Positions 33,916 through 46,188 are shown, counted from the stretch's first letter. The stretch is DNA of 64,000 nucleotides from Angiostrongylus vasorum (GCA_018806985.1 JADANN010000440.1:496001-560000), one strand, 5' to 3'. A program made the numbers and translations. Notes: generated by a model from the letters alone, not told the origin.

Positions 33916-35407
33916 TAAGGTACATTATCCACTTGTGTTATAAACAGAACAGAAAATAGAGCGAATGAGAATGACGATGGAGGTGTTTATCTGTCCTCAC
34001 CGAAGTGTTGAGCAGTGTTGATTGAGATTTTATTTCTTGTCGGCCTTGTGTCTTAAGCAAGCCATACGACCATAAAAAATTGAATTTCCGCCTTCGTTGT
34101 CGTTTCTTCCTTTACATGTCGATTTATTTCTCGGTGCAATTTAATAAATCTCGAGAAGTCTTCAAGATAGAAGAACCAAGTTCGACTTGTTACTCATGGT
34201 CACTATATTTCATCCAACACTTAAACGTTCTATAGGTAATTAGCAGGTTCATCGCAACAAAGATGTGGTCGGTTCCCTATCAAAAATGGCGTAAAACAGA
34301 ATAGCTTTACTCAACCATCATTGTTTGCTAACCGCAATAGAAGTTCGAAAAATTCTACTCGCAAGCCCAACCGAGAGTAAACCAAGGTCAGGGATTCGTC
34401 ATTTTTGATCACAATGTGGCGAATCTCTCCTCCTCTGATTCGCAAAGGCTGACAAAGCCATGATGATTTGGAAAAAGGTTTACTATGGCTTACTTAATCA
34501 AAAAATCACCAGCCGAGTGGAGATTGTGCAGGCCTGTGCATGGTGTTTGGTTATTTGTGAATGCGAGCCAACTATGCGCTCAAGTAAGTGAGAACGGTAC
34601 ACTTCATAGGCAACCTCACACTCATTATCGAGAAGGAGATTTTGGAAATGAAGCTTACCATGGATAGTGTTAGTTGTTATAATGCACACAAGCGCTTTCT
34701 GAATATATTTGTTCCTCTGGCCAATGGAGTTCTTCCAACATTCTCATGAGGCCGATCATTATGCCAAAGTTTTCATGAAGATTGCATGAGATACATTTCT
34801 CCTATAAAATTTGTCCAGAGATACAAAAGACACCTAGATCTTAGTCATAAACTAATATTTGCGCATAGATGGCTTAAACTGTTGAAGCTACCCTTAGCCT
34901 AGATCTTTTTAACTACTAATTTCCAATTCAAATCGTTTATTATTCAAGGGGGTTATATGTTAATGAAAAGCTAAGAGGAGATATCATCTTCTTTATGCCT
35001 CTACTGCTCTATTTTCCTTAGAATACAGTTTTTTTCGACAATAAAAGCAGATTTTAGTGAGTGTTCCTTTTTCGTGCTGAACACTTCGAAGACTTATATC
35101 TTGCGAAAGGGGAGACCCATTCATTGCTTTTAGAGCCAGTGTTTTCGACGACGAATATCCACGACCCACTTAGGCTGAGCACTTTCATGAAGGCAAGGTG
35201 TCCCTACAAATGTTTCACTACTTTATCTCATTGTATACGCGGAACTGATTTGTTACCTCCGAATTACCTTTATGGAGGGAAACAATTACTTAGAAAGTAG
35301 TTTCTTTTTTGAACTCATTTGATAGCAGATCTTCATCTCATCATTTTACTTTTCCGTCGAATTCACATTCACAATCTGCGTGCAGTAAACACAATAATCA
35401 GAATTTT
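33916..35407. other. No gene recognised
   Basis: About 1.5 kb with no repeat or exon that I can support. Short frames at 34,485-34,667 and 35,061-35,300 have no recognisable motif. Confidence 0.45.
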
Positions 35408-36127
35408 AACTTAGTATTTACTGCCTACTCTTTTTAACGGCAGGGGCATATATTGCGAAATATAACTTTAATGATGCTGAGATATTTGCAAAACTCCGGA
35501 CCGCAGGTGTTTGCGGTGGGGAGCGAACGCGCTGTTGTTCTTTCCGGGGAGTAACGCGTTCACCACCACACCATGCAGGTCCATCGTTTCGCCTGTCTCT
35601 CCAGCTTGTTCTATCGATCTCTTTGTCATCAGCAATCCACCTGTCAGTGGGATTGATCTGAGGAGCCAAAGTCGGCAACGAACCCAGTTAAGCTGAGGCT
35701 GCAGTGATAATCACAATTTTAACTTTAACCGGAGTTTTGCAAATATCTCAGCATCATTAAAGTTATATTTCGCAATACATATCCTGCCATCAAAAAGAGT
35801 GGGCAGTAAGCAAAAAGGTTAAAATTGTGATTATAACTATAGCCTCAGCTTATCTGGGTTCAATGCTGATTTGTGCTCCCCCAGATCAATCCTGCTGACG
35901 GGTGATTGGTGATGGCAAAAAGATCGATAGAACTAGCTGAGAGACAGGCGAAACGAAGGACCAGCATGGTGTGGTGGTGAACGCGTTACTCCCCGGAAAG
36001 GACAACAGTGCGTTCGTTCCCCACCACAGACACCTGCGCTCCGCAGCTTTTGCAAATATCTCAGCATCATTAAAGTTATATTTCGCAACGCATACCCCTG
36101 CCGCTAGAGTAGGCAGTAGATAATAAG
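35408..36127. mobile_element. SINE-B cluster abutting the inverted repeat
   Basis: A reverse SINE-B (35,408-35,730) meets a forward partial tail and a full forward SINE-B (35,731-36,127). The forward copy has unusual variants: its GCGCTCCGCAG replaces the usual GCGGTCCGGAG, and it reads AACAGTGCGTTCG. It ends about 10 bp before the left arm of the 20.5-kb inverted repeat. Confidence 0.9.
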
Positions 36128-36390
36128 ACAAAAAAAGAAGTAAACAATATTCCTAGTTCCGCGACGATTTTTCCGAAAGATGAGGCATTTGGATGTCAAG
36201 GAAATAAAAGGTGAGGATTTAGGCGTCGCTTATCGTGTATTATACCGTAATTGAATTCTTGTGCCGTCAGAAAAATGTGTGCTCCTTAAATTATTCTTTT
36301 CAGAACATCGTAGATCGCAAGAGAGCATCACGTAACGATTTATTACTAACTTCACATGACACACAACACTTCCATACTCAGCAGTCGTAG

Positions 36391-39300
36391 CTATTCGTAG
36401 TCTTCTATTTTCCTCTGCCTAAATTATTCGTCCATATAGTTGAAAAGGTAGGTAAAAAATGACCATCGCAATTTACCAAACGACTTCACTGAACCGAAGA
36501 AAGTTCTAAAGGAATTTACTACCAACCTCTTCGTCTTCCTGAGTTTCATATTCGTATTTCTTTATCATTTTCTGGAAGATTGTTGGTGGTGGTGGAACTC
36601 CAGGAAAACATGGAAACGCGTTTTTCTTAAATAGAATTGATTGAGATATTGATTTCGGTGAAACCCGTTACCTTTTTGTGAAGATTGGTTGAAAAAATTA
36701 GTTAAGTCGATGGTGTGATCAATAAAGCATGGTGAGGATAGCGCAGTGGTTGGTCATGCAGTTGATCAGAAAGTGAAGGTGCCCTGTTCTATCCCGGTCC
36801 TAACGTTTTCCTTCAATCCACATGGGAACGCTTTAGGTCAGTTATCTTTAACACTGCAAGAAAGATCAACTCGATCAGCATTCTACGGCATTCGTAAAAA
36901 AGACGTAATCCTCAAGCAGCAAACGAAACAATACGCGAAGTGTTCGAAGATCGCGTGTCATCCGTATTCGAACACCGTTGTGGACCGTTGAATGGATGCG
37001 AGGAAAACAAATCGAATACGAGAAGTACTGAGATCTGCACAGTAGATGTGATGGCGGGTCATGTAAAAATAATCAATAAATGTCACACTGATCCATATGT
37101 AGGTGGTCTCAAATTTTTCCCCGCGCTTCCAGAACTAAATCCGTGGTGGCACAAAATGATAATGTAGACCTGATGATGATTCGTGGCTTATGTTGTGAAA
37201 GGCGAGCTTTTCCTTGTACTCGTTTTTTCTTTTTTTGGCTTTTTCTTTTTGGTTTTAACTTTCATCAAAGTGAAAACTATAGCAGCTACTCTAATGATGC
37301 TGAGATATTTGCAAAACTCTGGGCTGCAGGGCGGTGGGAACGAACGTTATATTGTCCTTTTCTTGAGTAACGCATTCACCACCGCACCATGCTGGTCCTT
37401 CGTTTCGCCTGCCTCTTAGCAAGTTCTATAGGAAAAAGATCAATAGAACTAGCTGAGAGACAGGCGAAACGAAGGACCCGCATGGTGTGGTGGTGAACGC
37501 GTTACTCCCCGGAAAGGACAATATAGCGCGTTCATTCCCCACCGCATTCACCTGCCGACCGGAGTTTTGCAAATATCTCAGCATCATTAGAGTTATATTT
37601 CGCAATATACCCTGCCGTTAAAAAGAGTAGGCAGTAAATAATAAGTTGAAATTATAGAGGCTTACGTGTTCGTACATGGATCTTCTTTCTTTGAAGTTTC
37701 GTCGATCAATTTGGCGATCGTATTTTTGAAAACACCTGCACCTTTGGCTGTAAAGAAAAAATCGTTACAAATATTGCTTATGAGCTTTCCATTCCGAAGC
37801 GCAATAAATCTATTCTCTACTCGTTGTTTCTTCTTTTCAGGAAATGAAACAAAGCTTATGAAAGGAGTCCAGATACCGGATGGCGACCACCGGTTTCGGC
37901 GTCACGCCCTTTCCTGCCATCAGCGTTTCTCGCCACTTGTCGAGATCGTTCATTTAGTTCTTTCAGCTGAAATCCGATATTTTCGAAAAGTTCTCAAGTA
38001 GGAACCGTATTTTAAAGGCGGGAATGTTGTTCTTTAGTTACTTAACAATTCTCTTGCCTGTTGTAACCTTCATTTACAAACTAGAGGTAACTTTTCGGAA
38101 GTTTCGCAACAAATCGCAAACGAAGAATGTAAGAAGTTGAGTTACTTTCTAGAAGCTTTGTCTAAGTGGGAAGGCATAATAGAAAGTTCCAGCTAAAAAA
38201 GACCTTGAAGATCATCTCAAAGCAGCAAAACGATAAATATCACTCTCCTACAAGTGTCTCTTTTACGATTTCACTTCACTTCTTTGTTTCTTTTGACTAT
38301 CTTATGCTTAAAATTCATTGTTTTCACTTCAACAACGCTTGCAACATGCAGCACCTGCTGACCACATGCCTTGGTAGGGATTGAACCAGTGTGCACACGA
38401 CAGCCACCCACTTCAAACTTTTCCTCGCTTTTTCTTGTATGGAAAAAATCTAAAATCTTTCTTACATCGTACTGTTGTCTTTCGTGGCGTTTTTCCAAAT
38501 CGTATTTATCCGTTTCGAGTTTACAAATTCGATTATGAAGTTCTTTGATTTTCGCTTTCAGTTCGTTTGCAGGAATTTCCGACGCCTCCGGAATTGCATT
38601 ACGTATGGCGACCATGAACACCTGAATTTTAAACCACAGTAATTTTTGACCCTTGCGAGTTCCATCGGAATATATCCTCTGTTGATCTTCTCTTGTTTTT
38701 ATCTGATTGCAGTGTTTTCATCCACCCATAGATCGCCTAGTATCAATTTACCGAACAAGGAGAGAAAGAGGGCCTAGCTAGCACTAAGTCTGGAATTTAG
38801 CAAACTACTGATCCTACAACCGCTTAAGGATCTCCTCCCTCTTCCTCATTCTTCTTTCTTCATGGAATTCAATAAAGAATAAATAAAGGATAAAGCACTT
38901 GGCGTTGATCAATCCCTCAAACGATGCGCCATGCATTCGACTTCATTAAGTATCGTTGAAGATGATTGAATGCATATCTGGCCTTTACAATGACTCGCCG
39001 TGGCCTACCGATGTATCGAGACAGCGCTGCTATCCTCCCAGAGAAGTCTGGTACCAATTTGCCGACCCCGGAGGGATGGGAGGCTTGGTGGGCCATGCGC
39101 GCGAGGATCGATTCCACGTGTGTGTCGCAGCGGCGCTCCAATCACTGCGCCACACGTGCCCTTACGAAATTCAGTAAGAATCTTAATAATCTAGGCTTCT
39201 AAAGTGTTGTCCTTACCTTTTTTTGCTTCTTCCTGTTGATCTTTGGTCATCCCCATCTCTTGTTTTGCTTGCACAATATTTCCGAACTTGTCGTTCTTTT

Positions 39301-42300
39301 CCGTCTTTATCGGTATAACAAAAATTTCTTAAATTTGGTTAGAATTTTGGCCAGTGTAAACAAAATATGTATTCTGCATAGCAGCTCTTTACACCGAAGA
39401 TTAAATTTTGACAGAATTGGCTGACCACATACCTTCCACCTTGACCAGTCGGAAAGTTTAAGCCGATCATTTGCTGCCGTTTGTTTTTCTCCTCTTCTTT
39501 CTTTCTTTTCTCTTCTTCCTGACGTACTCGGCGGTCTTCCTTAACAGACTTTTATTACGGGTTGAGATGTTTTATGCAATTCTGCTTCAAAGCTGAAAAA
39601 CAATGCTGCTGAAGACTATCTATCTACTGGTTACAAGAAATCTAGGAAAAATGTTTTCAGCGCCAAGATAAAACACAGGAAACAAAATGACTACTATAGG
39701 AGTTACGCCAGCCACAATGCCTTCATTCAAAAGTGTTCAGACAACAACTACCTTTTTTATATAACATTAATGGCACGTTTGAAGAAATAGTGTGACTGCA
39801 CTATTTCTATGGTGTTAGATAAAAGTATTACTTCCAACCTCTTCTATTTTTCTGCGTTCGTCTTCCAGGCGCTTCTTCTCGGCCATTTCGCGTTCTTCTT
39901 GTTCTCTTTCCAGTCGACGACGTTCTTGTTTTTTCTTTCAGTTTTTTTCAGTTCTTCCTCTTCAACTTCTCGCTCTTTCTTTCTTCTCACTTCATAATCT
40001 TGAAGTTTTCCTTTTTCCTCGTCTTCGAGACGCTTTTTAACCTAAATTTTTCTTTTAATGGTTTACTGAAGAAACCGAAACCAACAATTCTTTTGTGCGT
40101 CTTTGTCTTCCAAATGTTTTCTGTCTTCTGCATTAAGTATTTTTTAACTTTACCTTATAATGCGTGTCTGTCATTATGGCACATGTGTTTCTACTAGCGT
40201 AGTTTCTTTGCTTCGTTAGTTCTGAGATTGGCATTTTACCGTATTTCATTATCTTTTCATTATTTTAAACCCCATCATTTGTCACTAATTGCATAATTCT
40301 TCCTAGAACCCTAGAAGTTACCTCTTCACTGAAGGGTTCACGATAGTATATTCATCTAAATTTTTGTTCATGGGGCCCTCAGAAAATCTTCAGAAAAAAG
40401 ACGAAATGTAGTTTTTCTTTTTCTAATATGGCTTTTGGGTAGGCTAAGGCCACTTCAGTTGCTTCATTTGTGTCTGATTTCAAGTTTGTTAAAGTAGTTT
40501 AGTCTTAATTTGTACTGAAAAGTGGCTCCCGAGGAACAGCTGATGGAGGAGGAGCGAGTTCAAATTGGATGACGACATTGAACACACTAGTATTCCTTCT
40601 ATCGAGAGCAACTCTCTTGACATTGTAGTGACAGTACAGGTGCTGATCCAACCAATCAACACGAATGAATACTATAGAGACCGTTTCATTGATGTCGTTT
40701 TAATTTGACAATAGTAGAGTTCAATTGCAGGACACTAAACATGATAGTGGTAGCACATTGCTTTCCATTACACTGCTGTAACAGTTAATAATCCAACCAC
40801 AATGATGATGAGATATTTGCAAAACTCCGGACCGCGGGTATCTGCGGTGGGAAACGAACGCGCTATTACGCTTTCGGGGGGCTAACGTCTTCACCACCAC
40901 ACCATACGGGTACTTCGTTTCGCTTGCGTTCGAAGTCCAACTTAGGTTCCGTGTTTTGCTCATATCTCAGCATCTTTGTGGTTGTATGGTAAATTGTGTT
41001 ATTTAGCACATGTCAAGCAATTTTAACTTAATATAATAAGCTGTCCGAAAGTACAATTCTTCCGTGAAGATGTTTCTAAGTCAAAAATTACCAACCATCG
41101 TAGCTGTTTCCGGCTTGATCAGTCCATCTTCGTTCTCTGTGATTCCAATATGAATTTGGCAGCTAAATTAAGGTTAGTAAAAAAAAAGAAAGAAAAAGAA
41201 AATGCTAAGAGATTTTCTCATGATGAGGAATTCTTGAAGAAAAGACTAAGTTTTTGAAAGAAATCAGAATTTGCAAAACCTTTCAAACGGCGATTTTCAT
41301 ACTCTAAACTTATCACCCAGCATTTAAGTGGGAGAGATCCGAAACCCGTTGGGAAGTTTTTTTTTCGCGTTTTTGAAAGTCAGGTTTTGTTTTCTTTCGA
41401 ATATCTATAACAGTTGGGGTGCGTAACGCAGTGGTTAGAGGTGCCCTGCGAAGTACGCGGGTTCGATCCCGAACCACAGGCTCAGCAAGACTTTCACTCC
41501 TCTGGGATCGGCAAATATGTGCCACACCTGTCTAGATAAATAGCAGTATTGATTCGATAGATTGATAGACCACCACGAGTTTCCTGCCATAAGGGCAAAT
41601 TACGCAAGGGACGGTGACTGCATGAGTTCAGGTACGATATACCTGATCTCTTATGGTACTTGCGGAGACGAATATATTGGCGAAAAGGGCAGACCTTTAT
41701 GTATCCGCATAAAAGAACATCTAGATGGCAAACGAAAAGTAAGGCAAGGTACGCCACTAGGGATGCATAAAATATAAAAGCATAGCGGAAACGATTTTGA
41801 TATTAAAAGTCACTGTCCTCGCACACGATGCCAAAACACCAGCGCGCAAGCTTCTAGATGCTTTTTGGATTAATACCAGGAACCCTAGAATGAACAGCAG
41901 GGAGGAATGCCTAGAGGTCACACGCGACCTGACCCTGTATGTTGGCATCAATTTCTGATGTGGGATGGTGCAGTCGTTAACCACATGCGACGCTGATCAG
42001 CGGCTCTTCCTCAGTGGAAGGCACGTAAAAAACGGTGGGCTTTTTCGAGAACCTGTTGACCATATGACTACCATTTAGATTCCCATCTTTCTGTACGTGT
42101 TATTGAAGCGTTTGACATGGTAAATTGCATATCACCATGCCCTTCCAGGCTCTGAAGAAGGCGATTCTGCCTGCCCAAACGTCAGCCAGCTAGCAACCAG
42201 ACACCGATCTTGAGCCGAAATATCGCGCGAAGTTCGAAGACGAGGGAAAGGTACTGCTTTTTTTTACAAAAATTTTTTCAATTCTCACGTGCTTTGTTTA

Positions 42301-43878
42301 ATTTTTTTCTTCGCATACCAGAATTTTTATGATAATGTTAGGTGTTAGTGTTGTTCAGAGATGGAACTGTTTGGGTTTTTTATCTATTAATACGTTGTAT
42401 TTAATTATTCTTGCTCTGTCATCTCTGTGTATAATCAAATATTTTACGTTAAAAACTTTTTTTCAAAAGAGGTGCGTGTGGCGCAGTGGTCGCAAGCGCC
42501 CCTGCAACACGCACGAGGAATCGATCCCCGCGCTCATGGCACACCAAGCTTTCCACCCTCCGAGGTCTGCAAATTACTACCACACTTGTCTGGGAGGATA
42601 GCGGCACTGCCTCGATACATCGCTAGGCCACTGCTAGTCATTTAAAGGCTAGATATGCATTCAATCGCCTCCAACGATGCTTAGAGAAGTCGAATGCATG
42701 GCTCATTCCTCAGAGATTGGTCAACGCTGACAGGTTTTTTCAAAACACTTTTTCAAACGAAGGACGTTTTCAAATGGGCGGTACATTTATTGCCGAGACG
42801 AAGAAGGAAAGAAGAGGGATAAAAATTAAGTATGACCAAGTTTTACGGAGATTATCGAAAAAAAATAAAACTTTTAGTTCATTTTTGTAGTGAATATTGG
42901 TTGTTAATATTTCATTTGTTTTTACTTTATTTTATTTTAACTTATTTTATTTTATATGACCTGTCTTCACGTCTACCGTGCGGATCCCAGCAGTTCTCAC
43001 ATTCGATTCGTTTCCTTGCATCCATTGTGCACGAAGATCTATCTTTTATGTGTGGCTTCCCTTGCTGCTTAACGATTTTCATTTCATCTTGAACGTCGTA
43101 GAATGCTGGTCAAGCAATTCTCGCTGGAGTCCTAAGATAGCTGGGCTGGAGCGTTCCCAATTGGACTGTAGAGAGCGATTTTTTTCTCAGACAAGTCCGG
43201 TACCAATTTTCCGACCCCGGTAGGATGATAGGCTTGGTTGGCCCGAAACAGAATCGAACTAGCACCGTGCTCGTGATGAAGGACATCACTGCCACTGTGC
43301 TATTCGCCCCTGGTTGTTAATATAGGCTTTATTAGTCTAGATATTTTGAAAAAGTGGGAAAAAAATTTCTCCGAATCAAATTCTTATGTGCAAAATTTTT
43401 CTGGAAATATCTAAGTCAATCCAAGAATGATCATAAATTAGTAGTAAAAGCTTATGATGAATTTTTTTCCCTTGACGTTCATTCTACGGAAAAGTAAATG
43501 TAAAGCAGTGGTGTTAAGAGAATTCCACTTAAAAAATTATTTTTACCACGAATTATAATAAATTAGAAGTAGAGAAAAATAAGTTTGCCAACCTAGGACG
43601 CCTCTGTCCAGCAGCTTTTTCAACTTTTTTTTCTTCTTTTTTCTTCTTCCTCGTCTTCTTCTTCTTCTTCCTCCTCCTCCACTTCTTCTTCCTCTTCTAC
43701 TTCTTCGTCAGAGCTGAAGCAATCCTCATTTAACAGTCATTGCTTTAGAGCTCGTAATCCTTATCACAGTTTTTCTAGTGGACTTATAGATAAATGTCCT
43801 TTCTTAGCAGAACTTTTTTTGTGATGCGAAGACAAATTTTGTGAGAAAAACCTACTACACTTCATCGTCGTCGGACAT
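36391..43878 (-). CDS. Troponin T, left-arm copy (frame-broken)
   Basis: Thin-filament subunit that anchors the troponin complex to tropomyosin in muscle. Exons in transcript order: 43,878-43,856 (MSDDDEV), 43,713-43,593 (Glu-rich), 40,041-39,839 (KLQDYE...REMAEKKRLEDE), 39,539-39,433 (RQQMIGLNFPTGQGG), 39,327-39,217 (DKFGNIVQAKQEMGMTKDQQ), 38,621-38,466 (AIPEASEIPANELKAKIKEL, KYDLEKRHERQ), 37,966-37,877 (LKELNERSRQVARN), 37,747-37,666 (VFSKYDRQIDRR), 36,625-36,527 and the last exon from 36,418. These match the nematode troponin T core. Four exons are 1-2 bp longer than the in-frame length, and exon 2 runs into TGA. The last exon has one extra A, so its TAG is out of frame. An exon upstream of 40,041 may be missing. 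See the right-arm copy; probably one real gene. Confidence 0.88.
36725..37075 (+). mobile_element. SINE-C copy with tRNA-like head (left arm)
   Basis: Head with A-box-like ATAGCGCAGTGGTTGGTC and B-box-like CTGTTCTATCCCGG. Body CAGCATTCTACGGCATTCGT, CCTCAAGCAGCAAACGAAAC, end GTGATGGCGGGTCATGTAAA. Lies in the penultimate troponin T intron, antisense to the gene. Mirrored at 55,700-56,052. Confidence 0.85.
37280..37652. mobile_element. SINE-B inverted pair (left arm)
   Basis: A reverse copy (37,280-37,430) faces a forward copy (37,431-37,652; AACTAGCTGAGAGACAGGCG, GAGTTTTGCAAATATCTCAG, GGCAGTAAATAATAAG). Same troponin T intron as the SINE-C; mirrored at 55,125-55,500. Confidence 0.88.
38884..39163 (-). 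mobile_element. SINE-A copy (left arm)
   Basis: Complete SINE-A in sense with the troponin T copy, in the intron between exons 39,327-39,217 and 38,621-38,466. Mirrored at 53,608-53,890. Confidence 0.92.
40795..40990. mobile_element. SINE-B copies (left arm)
   Basis: A reverse SINE-B (ATGATGATGAGATATTTGCA, GGAAACGAACGCGCTATTA, CACCACACCATACGGGTACT) is followed by a forward 3' fragment (TTGCTCATATCTCAGCATCT). It lies in the long troponin T intron. Mirrored at 51,760-51,950. Confidence 0.85.
41415..41580 (+). mobile_element. SINE-A head fused to GIY-YIG element (left arm)
   Basis: A SINE-A-type head (GGGGTGCGTAACGCAGTGGT with B-box GGGTTCGATCCCGAACC) and half a body (CAGCAAGACTTTCACTCCTC) end where the GIY-YIG coding region begins. 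This head has the best B-box match of the SINE-A group. Mirrored at 51,181-51,344. Confidence 0.8.
41582..42190 (+). mobile_element. GIY-YIG endonuclease fragment, Penelope-like (left arm)
   Basis: Encodes SSGTIYLISYGTCGDEYIGE-like sequence (here EYIGEK), then GRPLCIRIKEHLDGKRK, a run like SGNDFDI, and ARKLLDAFWINTRNPRMNSR. This is a GIY-YIG nuclease domain of the type found at the C-terminus of Penelope-like element polyproteins. A frameshift lies in the A-run before TCACTGTCC. No reverse transcriptase is present. A tail near 42,150-42,190 has CTCTGAAGAAGGC...AAACGTCAGCC, related to the motif at 3.2, 33.3 and 62 kb. Antisense within the long troponin T intron. Confidence 0.75.
42471..42733 (+). 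mobile_element. SINE-A copy (left arm)
   Basis: Complete forward SINE-A (GTGTGGCGCAGTGGTCGCAA head; CATTCAATCGCCTCCAACGA), antisense to troponin T in its long intron. Mirrored at 50,013-50,279. Confidence 0.92.
42957..43314 (-). mobile_element. SINE-C copy (left arm)
   Basis: Body end GACCTGTCTTCACGTCTACC at the left; middle ATCTTGAACGTCGTAGAATG; then CAAGTCCGGTACCAATTTTC; tRNA-like head at the right (AGAATCGAACTAGCACCGTG). Mirrored at 49,424-49,793. Confidence 0.85.
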
Positions 43879-44022
43879 TATTCACCTGAAAACGAAGTCA
43901 TCAATAAGGGAAAACCTGTTACTCCTTGTTTTACTAGTATCATTGCTGATATGAAAAAGAGTGGAATGTCGACTTCATAAAAAAGAAGAATGGAACGGAA
44001 GAAAAACAAAGCAAAACATTTA

Positions 44023-44140
44023 TAGGACGCGTGTGGCGAAGTGGTCCGAGGCGCACTGAAACACAAACGTGGAATCGATCTCCGCGCCCGTAGTCCCTCT
44101 GAGGTCGGCAAATTGGTACCAGACTTTTTCGAAAAAGATT
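44023..44140 (+). mobile_element. SINE-A head fragment (left arm)
   Basis: Head GCGTGTGGCGAAGTGGTCCG with B-box GGAATCGATCTCC and the start of the body (GGTCGGCAAATTGGTACCAG). Truncated at its 3' side. Lies upstream of the troponin T start. Mirrored at 48,588-48,697. Confidence 0.75.
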
Positions 44141-44487
44141 GCGCTAACGAGTTGAGCGCGTACCAACTTTTAAGCCTTTTAGGGAAAATGTAGAGATTTT
44201 ATACTAAACTATACTTCTTGAAGTAAATGCTTTTCATCAAGTCTTTATAAATGGGCCAAATCTGAGAGAAGCTATAGAAAACGATTGTTAAATACATTCA
44301 TAACCATGTATTTGTCAAAAAGGATATCTTGCTCATGGGTTTCTTGTCTGTTGTTTTTACTGCTCCACTTATTGTTCAAGAATAGAACAGGAACATTCCA
44401 GTCTTGTATACATATGTAGATCTTAGTTTTTTTTTCTTGATAAGAGTGGGGGAAAAAGCAGCAGCCGTCCTTATGAGTTTAATATGA

Positions 44488-44562
44488 GCGCGAATGACGC
44501 AGTGGTAATAATGCTGTTAAATATACGCAAGGCTCTAGTTCAAACCTCATACTGGGCCAATC
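44488..44562 (+). mobile_element. tRNA-like head, SINE-D type (left arm)
   Basis: A stretch of tRNA length with A-box-like ATGACGCAGTGGTAATAATG and B-box-like CTAGTTCAAACCTCAT. It differs from the heads of SINE-A, B and C. No CCA or clean cloverleaf was verified, so it is taken as a SINE head and not a tRNA gene. Mirrored near 48,165-48,242. Confidence 0.5.
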
Positions 44563-45271
44563 AGAAGACGAGGAATGCTAGGCGACACGAATCTATATGC
44601 AAATTCTAACATTTTCATGAATAACGGATTCAAGACAACAAACCGAATAAAAGAAATGGTTAGATCTGTGGAGTATTTGATTTTAGGCAAGATTTTAAAA
44701 ATATTTTTATCGTTATGAAAATGTCCGTCACAGAAATTTTGAGCATGGAACAAGCGGTGCTGAGGGAAATGAAGTGCTCAGTCGGACGAGTTCAAGTTGC
44801 AAAAATGCGGGTAGGGACGGTGTTGAGTGACGGTGGCTGTCGCCAAGGATGACTTTGGATGACTGAAGTGTTTGCATAACGGCAACGGCCGGTCCGGATT
44901 TCATCAGACTTTAGCAGCTCATCATTTTTTTTCTGTTTTTTTCTGGTCACCACTCTTCGCGCTCTCATTGGTCAACAAGCCAGTACAGATTTCCCTTTGA
45001 TTTCAGAAAAGTACAAAGAGCAACTAACTTCGTTCAGAAATTGCAACAAGACAAATAAGAAAAAAACACCTGGGATATTAGTAACAGTGCTAGGAAATGA
45101 ACTAAAATAAATAGGCTTATACATCTTTTTCCATAAAAGTTTCGCTTTGGTACATCTTATCGATTTTCTTCCCAGGATGAACATCACCAAAATATTTTTA
45201 GTAGTATATTTATGCTTCCCTAAAAACATACGTACATTGTTTGAGGAAGATTACGAAAACTAGTCCCAAAC

Positions 45272-45606
45272 TTTGGGGAGGATACCACAGTGGTAGTGAA
45301 GTCCGTCATAACGAAAATGGTGTTAGTTCGATTCCACCCCTGGCCAACCAAGTCTCTCATCCCTTCGGGGTCGGAAAATTGGAAGCGGACTTGGAAACGC
45401 TCCAGCCCGGCTGACTCAGGACTCCAGAGAGAATTGCTCGGCTAGAATTCTACAACATTCAAGATGAAATGAAAATGCTCAAGCAGCAACCGAAGCCACA
45501 CGTAGAAGTTGGAAGATTGTCGTGGGACAGTGGATGCCAGGAAACGAATCGAATGTGAGAAGTGCAGGGATCCGCACAATAAACGTGAAAATGGGTCATA
45601 TAAAAA
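45272..45606 (+). mobile_element. SINE-C copy (left arm)
   Basis: Head GAGGATACCACAGTGGTAGT with B-box TTAGTTCGATTCCACC, then CTTCGGGGTCGGAAAATTGG, then the SINE-C body (AATTCTACAACATTCAAGAT). Mirrored at 47,114-47,443. Confidence 0.85.
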
Positions 45607-46188
45607 AAGTCTCGGACTTCTGGCTATGATGATAATCATGCTGCTTTTTTTTTCTTCAGAAATCACTTAGAGAGTAAAAGTGTAAAAACAGGCGATAGTT
45701 CTATCGCTGACATGTAACACAGGAGCCTTTTGTTCTGGGAAAAAATTCTGTTTCGAGTTTAGATTTTATTGAAGGGATCTATAAAAAAAGAAAAGTACTT
45801 GTTAAGCAATTGTTCTCTAGAGTGCGTGAGAAGAGACGCAGCTTTTAGTGCTCTGCAAAAACATTTCCATTCTTCACGTTAAATCAAACTAACATGAAAC
45901 ATCAATTCGTCTTAGTAAATCCTGATCCCTCACAGTTGTAACAGATCTTAGAACTATCGCGTCTAGAATAGCACACGTCAGTAGGCTTAAAATGACCTGA
46001 AAGTGCTAAACAATAACTAAAACACTGGCCAATTTCGTCAACTAAGACAATGTTCAATGTTTCTCAACGACACTTCATTCACCATTTGAATTTTAAAGTG
46101 GTAATGGGAGATTTTCTGCGAAGTTGACAGTATTAGTTGCCACAGGTTTAGCTACACCTCTCAGGTGAAGGATGCTGAGCCGGTTTGT

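Larger units (their letters stand above)
36137..46188 (+). repeat. Left arm of 20.5-kb inverted repeat
   Basis: 10,052 bp whose reverse complement is 46,523-56,640. The outer limit is set by GAAGTAAACAATATTCC here and its mirror ending at 56,640; flanking sequence then differs. The inner limit is CGGTTTGT at 46,181-46,188. It contains troponin T (minus), a GIY-YIG fragment, and SINE-A, B, C and D copies, all mirrored in the right arm. Confidence 0.97.
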
